From Hippasteria phrygiana (taxonomy: Eukaryota > Echinodermata > Asteroidea > Valvatida > Goniasteridae), in contig JAZGUH010000708.1 of assembly GCA_037893225.1 (NCBI GenBank), positions 310,001 to 374,000 on the forward strand: DNA of 64,000 nt. Reading direction: 5' to 3'. The notes below the pieces were generated by a model. The model did no database searches, was not told the DNA's origin, and saw only the letters and a list, made by a program, of their open reading frames with translations. The stretch's first letter is position 1; each line of letters begins with the position of its first letter. Both the position numbers and the translations under genes were made by a program. Shown here piece by piece: positions 18,089-31,200 of the stretch.

Positions 18089-21000
18089 GATTTTGACCTC
18101 AAATTATGATTTGGATATCTCCAAAATTAGTTTTTGCAAAAAGACAAACAACAAAACAGCAAGGGGTACTGCTTGTCATTTATGTTGATTTTGACCTGAA
18201 ATTATGATTTTTATATCTCTAAACTCACTTTTTGGTAACAGAAAAAAAGCTTTTTCAAAATTAGTTTTTCCACCCCCCCAAAAACAAAACAAAAAAAAAC
18301 AGCAAGGAGTACCCCTTCTCATTTAAGTTGATTTTGACCGCAAACTATGATTTTGATACACCTCCAAAATTCGTTTTTCGAAACAGAAATAACAGCAAGG
18401 GGTACCCCTTGTCATTTATGTTGATTTTGACCTTGATTTGTCATTTTTGTTCATTCCAATCCCAATATGATGAATTTCCAATTATAGCTCCAAAATTGGT
18501 TTTTGGAAACGGAAATAGAAGCAAGGGGTTCCCCTTGCCATGTATGTTGGTTTTGACCTCAAATTATGATTTTGATATCTCCAAACTTACTTTTTGGTAA
18601 CAGACAAAAACAGCATTTGTCATTTGTTAATTTTGACCTCAAATTATGATTTTGATATCATCTCCAAAATTAGTTTTTGGAAACAGAAATATCAGCAAGG
18701 GCTACCCCTTGTCATTTATGTAAATTTTTACCTCAAATTATGATTTTGATGTCTCCAAAATTAGTTTTTCCAAAAAAAAAAAAACAGCATTTTGTTAATT
18801 TTGACCTTAAATTATGATTTTGATAATATGTTTTAAATTCGTTTTTCAAAACAAAAATAACAGCAAGGGGTACCCCTTGCCATGTATGTTGATTTTGACC
18901 TCAAATTATGATTTTCATATCTCCAAAATTCCTTTTTGAAAACGGAAATAGCAGCAAGGGTAACCCCTTGCCATTAATGTTGATTTTGAACGCAAACTAT
19001 AATTTTGATACACCTCCAAAGTTAGTTTTTCGAAACTACAGAAAAAAACCTTGTCATTTATGTTGATTTTTACCTTGATTTGTCATTTTTGTTAATTCCA
19101 ATCCCAATATGATGAATTTCCAATTAAAGCTCCAAAATTGGTTTTTGGAAACGGAAATAACAGCAAGGGGTTCCCCTTGCCATGTATGTTGATTTTGACC
19201 TCAAATTATGATTTTGATATCTCCAAACTTACTTTTTGGTAACAGACAAAAACAGCATTTGTCATTTGTTAATTTTGACCTCAAATTATGATTTTGATAT
19301 CTCCAAAATTCGTTTTTGGAAACAGGAAAAAACAGCAAGGGGTACCCCTTGTCATTTGTTAATTTTGACCTCAAATTATGATTTTGATATCATCTCCAAA
19401 ATTTGTTTTGGGAAACAGAAATAGCAGCAAGGGGTACCCCTTGCCATTTATGTAAATTTTGACCTCAAATTATGATTTTGATGTCTTCAAAACTGGTTTT
19501 TCCAAAAAGAAAAAACAGCAAGGGGTACCCCTTGTCATTTGTTAATTTTTACCTCAAATTATGATTTTGATATGTTTAAAATTTGTTTTTCAAAACAAAA
19601 AAAACAGCAAGGGGTATCCCTTGTCATTTATGTTAATTTTGACCTCAAATTATGATTTTCATATCTCCAAAATTAGTTTTTAAAAAATGCAAGGGGTAGC
19701 CCTTGCCATTTAAGTTGATTTTGACCTCAAATTATGATTTTTGATGTCTCCAAAATTAGTTTTTCTAAAAAAATATAACAGCATTTGTTAATTTTGACCT
19801 TTATTATTATGATTTTAATAATATGTTTAAAATTAGTTTTTCGACACAAAACAAAACAAAACAGCAAGGGGTACTCCTTGCCATTTATGTTCATTTTGAC
19901 CTAAAAGTATGATTTTGATAATATGTTTTAAATTAGTTTTTGGAAACAGGAAAAAACAGCAAGGGGTACCCCTTGCCATGTATGTTGATTTTGACCTCAA
20001 ATTATGATTTTGATATCTCCAAAATTCCTTTTTGAAAACGGAAATAGCAGCAAGGGTAACCCCTTGCCATTAATGTTGATTTTAAACGCAAACTATTATT
20101 TTGATACACCTCCAAAGTTAGTTTTTCGAAACTACAGAAAAAACCTTGTCATTTATGTTGATTTTTACCTTGATTTGTCATTTTTGTTAATTCCAATCCC
20201 AATATGATGAATTTCCAATTAAAGCTCCAAAATTGGTTTTTGGAAACGGAAATAACAGCAAGGGGTTCCCCTTGCCATGTATGTTGATTTTGACCTCAAA
20301 TTATGATTTTGATATCTCCAAAATTCGTTTTTGGAAACAGGAAAAAACAGCAAGGGGTACCCCTTGTCATTTGTTAATTTTGACCTCAAATTATGATTTT
20401 GATATCATCTCCAAAATTTGTTTTGGGAAACAGAAATAGCAGCAAGGGGTACCCCTTGCCATTTATGTAAATTTTGACCTTAAATTATGATTTTGATGTC
20501 TTCAAAACTGGTTTTTCCAAAAAGAAAAAACAGCAAGGGGTACCCCATGTCATTTATGTTGATTTTGACCTTGATTTGTCATTTTTGTTCATTCCAATCC
20601 CAATATGATGAATTTCCAATTAAAGCTCCAAAATTTGTTTTTGGAAACGGAAATAACAGCAAGGGGTACCCCTTGCCATGTATGTTGATTTTGACCTCAA
20701 ATTATGATTTTGATATCATCTCCAAAATTAGTTTTTGGAAACAGAAATAACGGCAAGGGCTACCCCTTGTCATTTGTTAATTTAGACCTCAAATTATGAT
20801 TTTGATATCATCTCCAAAATTTGTTTTGGGAAACAGAAATAGCAGCAAGGGCTACCCCTTGTCATTTGTTAATTTAGACCTCAAATTATGATTTTGATAT
20901 CATCTCAAAAATTAGTTTTTGGAAACAGAAATAACAGCAAGGGCTATCCCTTGTCATTTATGTTAATTTTGACCTCAAATTATGATTTTGATGTCTCCAA

Positions 21001-21449
21001 AATTAGTTTTTCCAAAAAAATAGAACAGCAACGGGTACCCCTTGTCATTTGTTAATTTTGACCTCAAATTATGATTTTGATAATATGTTTAAAATTAACT
21101 TTTTAAAACAAAAAAAAACAGCAAGGGGTACCCCTTGTCATTTATGTTGATTTTGACCTCAAATTATGATTTTGATATCTCCAAACTCACTTTTTGGTAA
21201 CAGACAAAAACAGCATTTGTCATTTGTAAATTTTTACCTCAAATTATGATTTTGATAATATCTCCAAAATTCGTTTTTGGAAACGGAATAAACAGCAAGG
21301 TAAACAATTTGTCATTTGTTAATTTTGACCTCAAATTATGATTTTGATGTCTCCAAAATTAGTTATTCCAAACCCCCCCACCCCAAAAAAAAAAAAAAAT
21401 AAAACAAAACAAAAACAGGAAGGGGTACCCCTTGCCATTTAAATAAATT
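18089..21449 (+). repeat. Satellite array, moderately diverged block
   Basis: Head-to-tail units resume directly after the THAP element. Most contain TTGACCTCAAATTATGATTTTGAT, a TCTCCAAAATT.GTTTTTGGAAAC stretch and the palindromic GCAAGGGGTACCCCTTGC (for example 19427-19444). Unit length varies from roughly 80 to 120 bp. Several unit types recur, including one with TTCCAATCCCAATATGATGAATTTCCAATT. Open frames of 60-90 codons arise by chance from repeated motifs (SKGYPLP..LILTSNYDFD) and are not genes. Confidence 0.92.
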
Positions 21450-24400
21450 TTGACTTCAAATTATGATTTTGATATACCTTCAAAATTAGTTTTTCGAAAC
21501 AGAAAAAACCTTGTCATTTATGTTGATTTTGACCTCGATTTGTCATTTTTTGTTTATTCCAACCCCAATATGATAAATTTCCAATTAAAGCTCCAAAATT
21601 TGATTTTAAAAACCGGAAAAAACAGCAAGGGGTACCCCATGTCATTTATGTTCATTTTGACCTCAAATTATGATTTTGATATCTCTAAAATTGGTTTTTG
21701 GAAACAGAAATAACAGCAAGGGGTACCCCTTGCCATTTATGTTGATTTTGACCTCAAATTATGATTTTGATATTTCCAAAATTAGTTATTCCAAACCACC
21801 CCCAAACCAAAAAAAAAAAAAAATAAAACAAAACAAAAACAAGAAGGGGTACCCCTTGCCATTTAAATAAATTTTGACTTCAAATTATGATTTTGATATA
21901 CCTTCAAAATTAGTTTTCGAAACAGAAAAAACCTTGTCATTTATGTTGATTTTGACCTCGATTTGTCATTTTTTGTTTATTCCAACCCCAATATGATAAA
22001 TTTCCAATTAAAGCTCCAAAATTTGATTTTAAAAACCGGAAAAAACAGCAAGGGGTACCCCATGTCATTTATGTTCATTTTGACCTCAAATTATGATTTT
22101 GATATCTCTAAAATTGGTTTTTGGAAACAGAAATAACAGCAAGGGGTACCCCTTGCCATGTATGTTGATTTTGACCTCAAATTATGATTTTCATATCTCC
22201 AAAATTCCTTTTTGAAAACGGAAATAGCAGCAAGGGTAACCCCTTGTCATTAATGTTGATTTTGAACGCAAACTATAATTTTGATACACCTCCAAAGTTA
22301 GTTTTTCGAAACTACAGAAAAAACCTTGTCATTTATGTTGATTTTTACCTTGATTTGTCATTTTTGTTCATTCCAATCCCAATATGATGAATTTCCAATT
22401 AAAGCTCCAAAATTTGTTTTTGGAAACGGAAATAACAGCAAGGGGTACCCCTTGCCATGTATGTTGATTTTGACCTCAAATTATGATTTTGATATCATCT
22501 CCAAAATTAGTTTTTGGAAACAGAAATAACAGCAAGGGCTACCCCTTGTCATTTGTTAATTTAGACCTCAAATTATGATTTTGATATCATCTCCAAAATT
22601 TGTTTTGGGAAACAGAAATAGCAGCAAGGGCTACCCCTTGTCATTTGTTAATTTAGACCTCAAATTATGATTTTGATATCATCTCAAAAATTAGTTTTTG
22701 GAAACAGAAATAACAGCAAGGGCTATCCCTTGTCATTTATGTTAATTTTGACCTCAAATTATGATTTTGATGTCTCCAAAATTAGTTTTTCCAAAAAAAT
22801 AGAACAGCAACGGGTACCCCTTGTCATTTGTTAATTTTGACCTCAAATTATGATTTTGATAATATGTTTAAAATTAACTTTTTAAAACAAAAAAAAACAG
22901 CAAGGGGTACCCCTTGTCATTTATGTTGATTTTGACCTCAAATTATGATTTTGATATCTCCAAACTCACTTTTTGGTAACAGACAAAAACAGCATTTGTC
23001 ATTTGTAAATTTTTACCTCAAATTATGATTTTGATAATATCTCCAAAATTCGTTTTTGGAAACGGAATAAACAGCAAGGTAAACAATTTGTCATTTGTTA
23101 ATTTTGACCTCAAATTATGATTTTGATGTCTCCAAAATTAGTTATTCCAAACCCCCCCACCCCAAAAAAAAAAAAAAATAAAACAAAACAAAAACAGGAA
23201 GGGGTGCCCCTTGCCATTTAAATAAATTTTGACTTCAAATTATGATTTTGATATACCTTCAAAATTAGTTTTTCGAAACAGAAAAAACCTTGTCATTTAT
23301 GTTGATTTTGACCTCGATTTGTCATTTTTTGTTTATTCCAACCCCAATATGATAAATTTCCAATTAAAGCTCCAAAATTTGATTTTAAAAACCGGAAAAA
23401 ACAGCAAGGGGTACCCCATGTCATTTATGTTCATTTTGACCTCAAATTATGATTTTGATATCTCTAAAATTGGTTTTTGGAAACAGAAATAACAGCAAGG
23501 GGTACCCCTTGCCATTTATGTTGATTTTGACCTCAAATTATGATTTTGATATTTCCAAAATTAGTTATTCCAAACCACCCCCACCCCAAAAAAAATAAAA
23601 AATAAAACAAAACAAAAACAAGAAGGGGTACCCCTTGCCATTTAAATAAATTTTGACTTCAAATTATGATTTTGATATACCTTCAAAATTAGTTTTCGAA
23701 ACAGAAAAAACCTTGTCATTTATGTTGATTTTGACCTCGATTTGTCATTTTTTGTTTATTCCAACCCCAATATGATAAATTTCCAATTAAAGCTCCAAAA
23801 TTTGATTTTAAAAACCGGAAAAAACAGCAAGGGGTACCCCATGTCATTTATGTTCATTTTGACCTCAAATTATGATTTTGATATCTCTAAAATTGGTTTT
23901 TGGAAACAGAAATAACAGCAAGGGGTACCCCTTGCCATTTATGTTGATTTTGACCTCAAATTATGATTTTGATATTTCCAAAATTAGTTATTCCAAACCA
24001 CCCCCACCCAAAAAAAAAAAAAAAATAAAACAAAACAAAAACAAGAAGGGGTACCCCTTGCCATTTAAATAAATTTTGACTTCAAATTATGATTTTGATA
24101 TACCTTCAAAATTAGTTTTCGAAACAGAAAAAACCTTGTCATTTATGTTGATTTTGACCTCGATTTGTCATTTTTTGTTTATTCCAACCCCAATATGATA
24201 AATTTCCAATTAAAGCTCCAAAATTTGATTTTAAAAACCGGAAAAAACAGCAAGGGGTACCCCATGTCATTTATGTTCATTTTGACCTCAAATTATGATT
24301 TTGATATCTCTAAAATTGGTTTTTGGAAACAGAAATAACAGCAAGGGGTACCCCTTGCCATGTATGTTGATTTTGACCTCAAATTATGATTTTCATATCT

Positions 24401-27400
24401 CCAAAATTCCTTTTTGAAAACGGAAATAGCAGCAAGGGTAACCCCTTGTCATTAATGTTGATTTTGAACGCAAACTATAATTTTGATACACCTCCAAAGT
24501 TAGTTTTTCGAAACTACAGAAAAAACCTTGTCATTTATGTTGATTTTTACCTTGATTTGTCATTTTTGTTCATTCCAATCCCAATATGATGAATTTCCAA
24601 TTAAAGCTCCAAAATTTGTTTTTGGAAACGGAAATAACAGCAAGGGGTACCCCTTGCCATGTATGTTGATTTTGACCTCAAATTATGATTTTGATATCAT
24701 CTCCAAAATTAGTTTTTGGAAACAGAAATAACAGCAAGGGCTACCCCTTGTCATTTGTTAATTTAGACCTCAAATTATGATTTTGATATCATCTCCAAAA
24801 TTTGTTTTGGGAAACAGAAATAGCAGCAAGGGCTACCCCTTGTCATTTGTTAATTTAGACCTCAAATTATGATTTTGATATCATCTCAAAAATTAGTTTT
24901 TGGAAACAGAAATAACAGCAAGGGCTATCCCTTGTCATTTATGTTAATTTTGACCTCAAATTATGATTTTGATGTCTCCAAAATTAGTTTTTCCAAAAAA
25001 ATAGAACAGCAACGGGTACCCCTTGTCATTTGTTAATTTTGACCTCAAATTATGATTTTGATAATATGTTTAAAATTAACTTTTTAAAACAAAAAAAAAC
25101 AGCAAGGGGTACCCCTTGTCATTTATGTTGATTTTGACCTCAAATTATGATTTTGATATCTCCAAACTCACTTTTTGGTAACAGACAAAAACAGCATTTG
25201 TCATTTGTAAATTTTTACCTCAAATTATGATTTTGATAATATCTCCAAAATTCGTTTTTGGAAACGGAATAAACAGCAAGGTAAACAATTTGTCATTTGT
25301 TAATTTTGACCTCAAATTATGATTTTGATGTCTCCAAAATTAGTTATTCCAAACCCCCCCACCCCAAAAAAAAAAAAAAATAAAACAAAACCAAAACAGG
25401 AAGGGGTACCCCTTGCCATTTAAATAAATTTTGACTTCAAATTATGATTTTGATATACCTTCAAAATTAGTTTTTCGAAACAGAAAAAACCTTGTCATTT
25501 ATGTTGATTTTGACCTCGATTTGTCATTTTTTGTTTATTCCAACCCCAATATGATAAATTTCCAATTAAAGCTCCAAAATTTGATTTTAAAAACCGGAAA
25601 AAACAGCAAGGGGTACCCCATGTCATTTATGTTCATTTTGACCTCAAATTATGATTTTGATATCTCTAAAATTGGTTTTTGGAAACAGAAATAACAGCAA
25701 GGGGTACCCCTTGCCATTTATGTTGATTTTGACCTCAAATTATGATTTTGATATTTCCAAAATTAGTTATTCCAAACCACCCCCACCCCAAAAAAAAAAA
25801 AAAATAAAACAAAACAAAAACAAGAAGGGGTACCCCTTGCCATTTAAATAAATTTTGACTTCAAATTATGATTTTGATATACCTTCAAAATTAGTTTTCG
25901 AAACAGAAAAAACCTTGTCATTTATGTTGATTTTGACCTCGATTTGTCATTTTTTGTTTATTCCAACCCCAATATGATAAATTTCCAATTAAAGCTCCAA
26001 AATTTGATTTTAAAAACCGGAAAAAACAGCAAGGGGTACCCCATGTCATTTATGTTCATTTTGACCTCAAATTATGATTTTGATATCTCTAAAATTGGTT
26101 TTTGGAAACAGAAATAACAGCAAGGGGTACCCCTTGCCATGTATGTTGATTTTGACCTCAAATTATGATTTTCATATCTGCAAAATTCCTTTTTGAAAAC
26201 GGAAATAGCAGCAAGGGTAACCCCTTGCCATTAATGTTGATTTTGAACGCAAACTATAATTTTGATACACCTCCAAAGTTAGTTTTTCGAAACTACAGAA
26301 AAAACCTTGTCATTTATGTTGATTTTTACCTTGATTTGTCATTTTTGTTAATTCCAATCCCAATATGATGAATTTGCAATTAAAACTCCAAAATTGGTTT
26401 TTGGAAACGGAAATAACAGCAAGGGGTTCCCCTTGCCATGTATGTTGATTTTGACCTCAAATTATGATTTTGATATCTCCAAAATTCGTTTTTGGAAACA
26501 GGAAAAAACAGCAAGGGGTACCCCTTGTCATTTGTTAATTTAGACCTCAAATTATGATTTTGATATCATCTCCAAAATTTGTTTTTGGAAACAGAAATAG
26601 CAGCAAGGGCTACCCCTTGTCATTTGTTAATTTAGACCTCAAATTATGATTTTGATATCATCTCAAAAATTAGTTTTTGGAAACAGAAATAACAGCAAGG
26701 GCTATCCCTTGTCATTTATGTTAATTTTGACCTCAAATTATGATTTTGATGTCTCCAAAATTAGTTTTTCCAAAAAAATAGAACAGCAACGGGTACCCCT
26801 TGTCATTTGTTAATTTTGACCTCAAATTATGATTTTGATAATATGTTTAAAATTAGCTTTTTAAAACAAAAAAAAACAGCAAGGGGTACCCCTTGTCATT
26901 TATGTTGATTTTGACCTCAAATTATGATTTTGATATCTCCAAACTCACTTTTTGGTAACAGACAAAAACAGCATTTGTCATTTGTAAATTTTTACCTCAA
27001 ATTATGATTTTGATAATATCTCCAAAATTCGTTTTTGGAAACGGAATAAACAGCAAGGTAAACAATTTGTCATTTGTTAATTTTGACCTCAAATTATGAT
27101 TTTGATGTCTCCAAAATTAGTTATTCCAAACCCCCCCACCCCCAAAAAAAAAATAAATAAAACAAAACAAAAACAGGAAGGGGTACCCCTTGCCATTTAA
27201 ATAAATTTTGACTTCAAATTATGATTTTGATATACCTTCAAAATTAGTTTTTCGAAACATAAAAAACCTTGTCATTTATGTTGATTTTGACCTCGATTTG
27301 TCATTTTTTGTTTATTCCAACCCCAATATGATAAATTTCCAATTAAAGCTCCAAAATTTGATTTAAAAAACCGGAAAAAACAGCAAGGGGTACCCCATGT

Positions 27401-28250
27401 CATTTATGTTCATTTTGACCTCAAATTATGATTTTTGATATCTCTAAAATTGGTTTTTGGAAACAGAAATAACAGCAAGGGGTACCCCTTGCCATTTATG
27501 TTGATTTTGACCTCAAATTATGATTTTGATATTTCCAAAATTAGTTATTCCAAACCACCCCCACCCCAACAAAAAAAATAAATAAAACAAAACAAAAACA
27601 GGAAGGGGTACCCCTTGCCATTTAAATAAATTTTGACTTCAAATTATGATTTTGATATACCTTCAAAATTAGTTTTCGAAACAGAAAAAACCTTGTCATT
27701 TATGTTGATTTTGACCTCGATTTGTCATTTTTTGTTTATTCCAACCCCAATATGATAAATTTCCAATTAAAGCTCCAAAATTTGATTTTAAAAACCGGAA
27801 AAAACAGCAAAGGGTACCCCATGTCATTTATGTTCATTTTGACCTCAAATTATGATTTTGATATCTCTAAAATTGGTTTTTGGAAACAGAAATAACAGCA
27901 AGGGGTACCCCTTGCCATGTATGTTGATTTTGACCTCAAATTATGATTTTCATATCTCCAAAATTCCTTTTTGAAAACGGAAATAGCAGCAAGGGTAACC
28001 CCTTGCCATTAATGTTGATTTTGAACGCAAACTATAATTTTGATACACCTCCAAAGTTAGTTTTTCGAAACTACAGAAAAAACCTTGTCATTTATGTTGA
28101 TTTTTACCTTGATTTGTCATTTTTGTTAATTCCAATCCCAATATGATGAATTTCCAATTAAAGCTCCAAAATTGGTTTTTGGAAACGGAAATAACAGCAA
28201 GGGGTTCCCCTTGCCATGTATGTTGATTTTGACCTCAAATTATGATTTTG
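21450..28250 (+). repeat. Satellite higher-order block, period about 1.78 kb
   Basis: The same ordered series of unit types repeats almost identically. Matching landmarks lie at 21450, 23229, 25431 and about 27207, and at 22184, 24386, 26165 and 27943. Spacings are 1779, 2202 and 1778 bp. The 2202-bp copy contains an extra 423-bp tandem segment (about 23501-23923 repeated at 23924-24346). Copies differ by scattered single bases and homopolymer length, indicating recent amplification. Confidence 0.92.
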
Positions 28251-31200
28251 ATATTATCTCCAAAATTTGTTTTTGGAAACAGAAATAGCAGCAAGGGGTA
28301 CCCCTTGCCATTTATGTAAATTTTGACCTCAAGTTATGATTTTGATGTCTTCAAAACTGGTTTTTCCAAAAAGAAAAAACAGCAAGGGGTACCCTATGTC
28401 ATTTGTTAATTTTTACCTCAAATTATGATTTTGATATGTTTAAAATTTGTTTTTCAAAAAAAAAAAAAAAGCAAGGGGTATCCCTTGTCATTTATGTTAA
28501 TTTTGACCTCAAATTATGATTTTCATATCTCCAAAATTACTTTTTGAAAACGGAAATAACAGCAAGGGTAACCCTTTGTCATTTATGTTGATTTTGACCT
28601 CAATTGATGATTTTTATGTCTCCAAAATTAGTTTTTAATAAATGCAAGGGGTAGCCCTTGTCATTTTGGTCATTCCAATCCCAACACAATTAACTTTTGG
28701 AAACAGGAAAAAACAGCAAGGGTATTTAAGTTGATTTTGACCTAAAATTGTGATTTTTATATCTCCAAACTTACTTTTTGGTAACAGAAAAGAACATTTC
28801 CAAAATTAGATTTTCCAACGCCCCCCCCCCCCCCCAAAAAGAAAACAACCAAAACAGCAAGGGGTACCCCTTGCCATGTATGTTGATTTTGACTTCAAAT
28901 TATGATTTTTATATCTCCAAAATTCCTTTTTGAAAACGGAAATAGCAGCAAGGGTAACCCCTTGCCATTAATGTTGATTTTGAACGCAAACTATAATTTT
29001 GATACACCTCCAAAGTTAGTTTTTCGAAACTACAGAAAAACCCTTGTCATTTATGTTGATTTTTACCTTGATTTGTCATTTTTGTTAATTCCAATCCCAA
29101 TATGATGAATTTCCAATTAAAGCTCCAAAATTGGTTTTTGGAAACGGAAATAACAGCAAGGGGTTCCCCTTGCCATGTATGTTGATTTTGACCTCAAATT
29201 ATGATTTTGATATCTCCAAAATTCGTTTTTGGAAACAGGAAAAAACAGCAAGGGTACCCCTTGTCATTTGTTAATTTTGACCTCAAATTATGATTTTGAT
29301 ATTTTCTCCAAAATTTGTTTTTGGAAACAGAAATAGCAGCAAGGGGTACCCCTTGCCATTTATGTAAATTTTGACCTCAAATTATGATTTTGATGTCTTC
29401 AAAACTGGTTTTTCCAAAAAGAAAAAACAGCAAGGGGTACCCCATGTCATTTGTTAATTTTTACCTCAAATTATGATTTTGATATGTTTAAAATTTGTTT
29501 TTCAAAACAAAAAAAAACAGCAAGGGGTATCCCTTGTCATTTATGTTAATTTTGACCTCAAATTATGATTTCCATATCTCCAAAATTACTTTTTGAAAAC
29601 GGAAATAACAGCAAGGGTAACCCTTTGTCATTTATGTTGATTTTGACCTCAATTGATGATTTTTATGTCTCCAAAATTCGTTTTAAAAAAATGCAAAGGG
29701 TAGCCCTTGCCGTTTAAGTTGATTTTGACCTCAAATTATGATTTTGATGTCTCCAAAATTAGTTAAAAAAAAAAAATATAACAGCATTTGTTAATTTTGA
29801 CCTTTATTATTATGATTTTAATAATATGTTTAAAATTAGTTTTTCGAAACAAAACAAAACAGCAAGGGGTACTCCTTGCCATTTATGTTCATTTTGACCT
29901 AAAAGTATGATTTTGATAATGTTTTAAATTAGTTTTTCAAAACCAAAAAAACAGCAAGGGGTACCCTTTGTCATTCATGTTGATTTTGACCTCAAATTAT
30001 GATTTTCATATCTCCAAAATTACTTTTTGAAAACAGGAATTCCAGCAAGGGTAACCCTTTGTCATTTATGTTGATTTTGACCTCATTTGATGATTTTGAT
30101 GTATCCAAAATTAGTTTTAGAAAAATGCAAGGGGAACCCCTTGTCATTTATGTTGATTTTGACCTCAGATTATGATTTTGATATTTCCAAAATTAGTTAT
30201 TCCAACCCCCCCCCAAAAAAAATAAATAAAACAAAACAAAAACAGCAAGGGGTACCCCTTGCCATTTAAATTAATTTTGACCTCAAATTATGATTTTGAT
30301 ATACCTTCAAAATTAGTTTTTCGAAACAGAAAAATCCTTGTCATTTATGTTGATTTTGACTTCAAATTATGATTTTTATATCTCCAAAATTCCTTTTTGA
30401 AAACGGAAATAACAGCATTGCCATTAATGTTGATTTTGACCTCAAATTATGATTTTGATATCTCCAAAATTCGTTTTTGGAAACAGGAAAAAACAGCAAG
30501 GGGTACCCCTTGCCATTTGATGATTTTTATGTCTCCAAAATTCGTTTTAAAAAAATGCAAGGGGTAGCCCTTGCCATTTAAGTTGATTTTGACCTCAAAT
30601 TATGATTTTGATGTCTCCAAAATTAGTTTTTCCAAAAAAATATAACAGCATTTGTTAATTTTGACCTTTATTATTATGATTTTAATAATATGTTTAAAAT
30701 TAGTTTTTCGAAACAAAACAAAACAGCAAGGGGTACTCCTTGCCATTTATGTTCATTTTGACCTAAAAGTATGATTTTGATAATGTTTTAAATTAGTTTT
30801 TCAAAACTTAAAGCTCCAAAATTGGTTTTTGGAAACGGAAATAACAGCAAGGGGTTCCCCTTGCCATGTATGTTGATTTTGACCTCAAATTATGATTTTG
30901 ATATTTCCAAAATTAGTTATTCCAACCCCCCCCAAAAAAATATAAATAAAACAAAACAAAAACAGCAAGGGGTACCCCTTGCCATTTAAATTAATTTTGA
31001 CCTCAAATTATGATTTTGATATACCTTTAAAATTAGTTTTTCGAAACAGAAAAATCCTTGTCATTTATGTTGATTTTGACCTCAATTGATGATTTTTATG
31101 TCTCCAAAATTAGTTTTTAATAAATGCAAGGGGTAGCCCTTGTCATTTTGGTCATTCCAATCCCAACACAATTAACTTTTGGAAACAGGAAAAAACAGCA

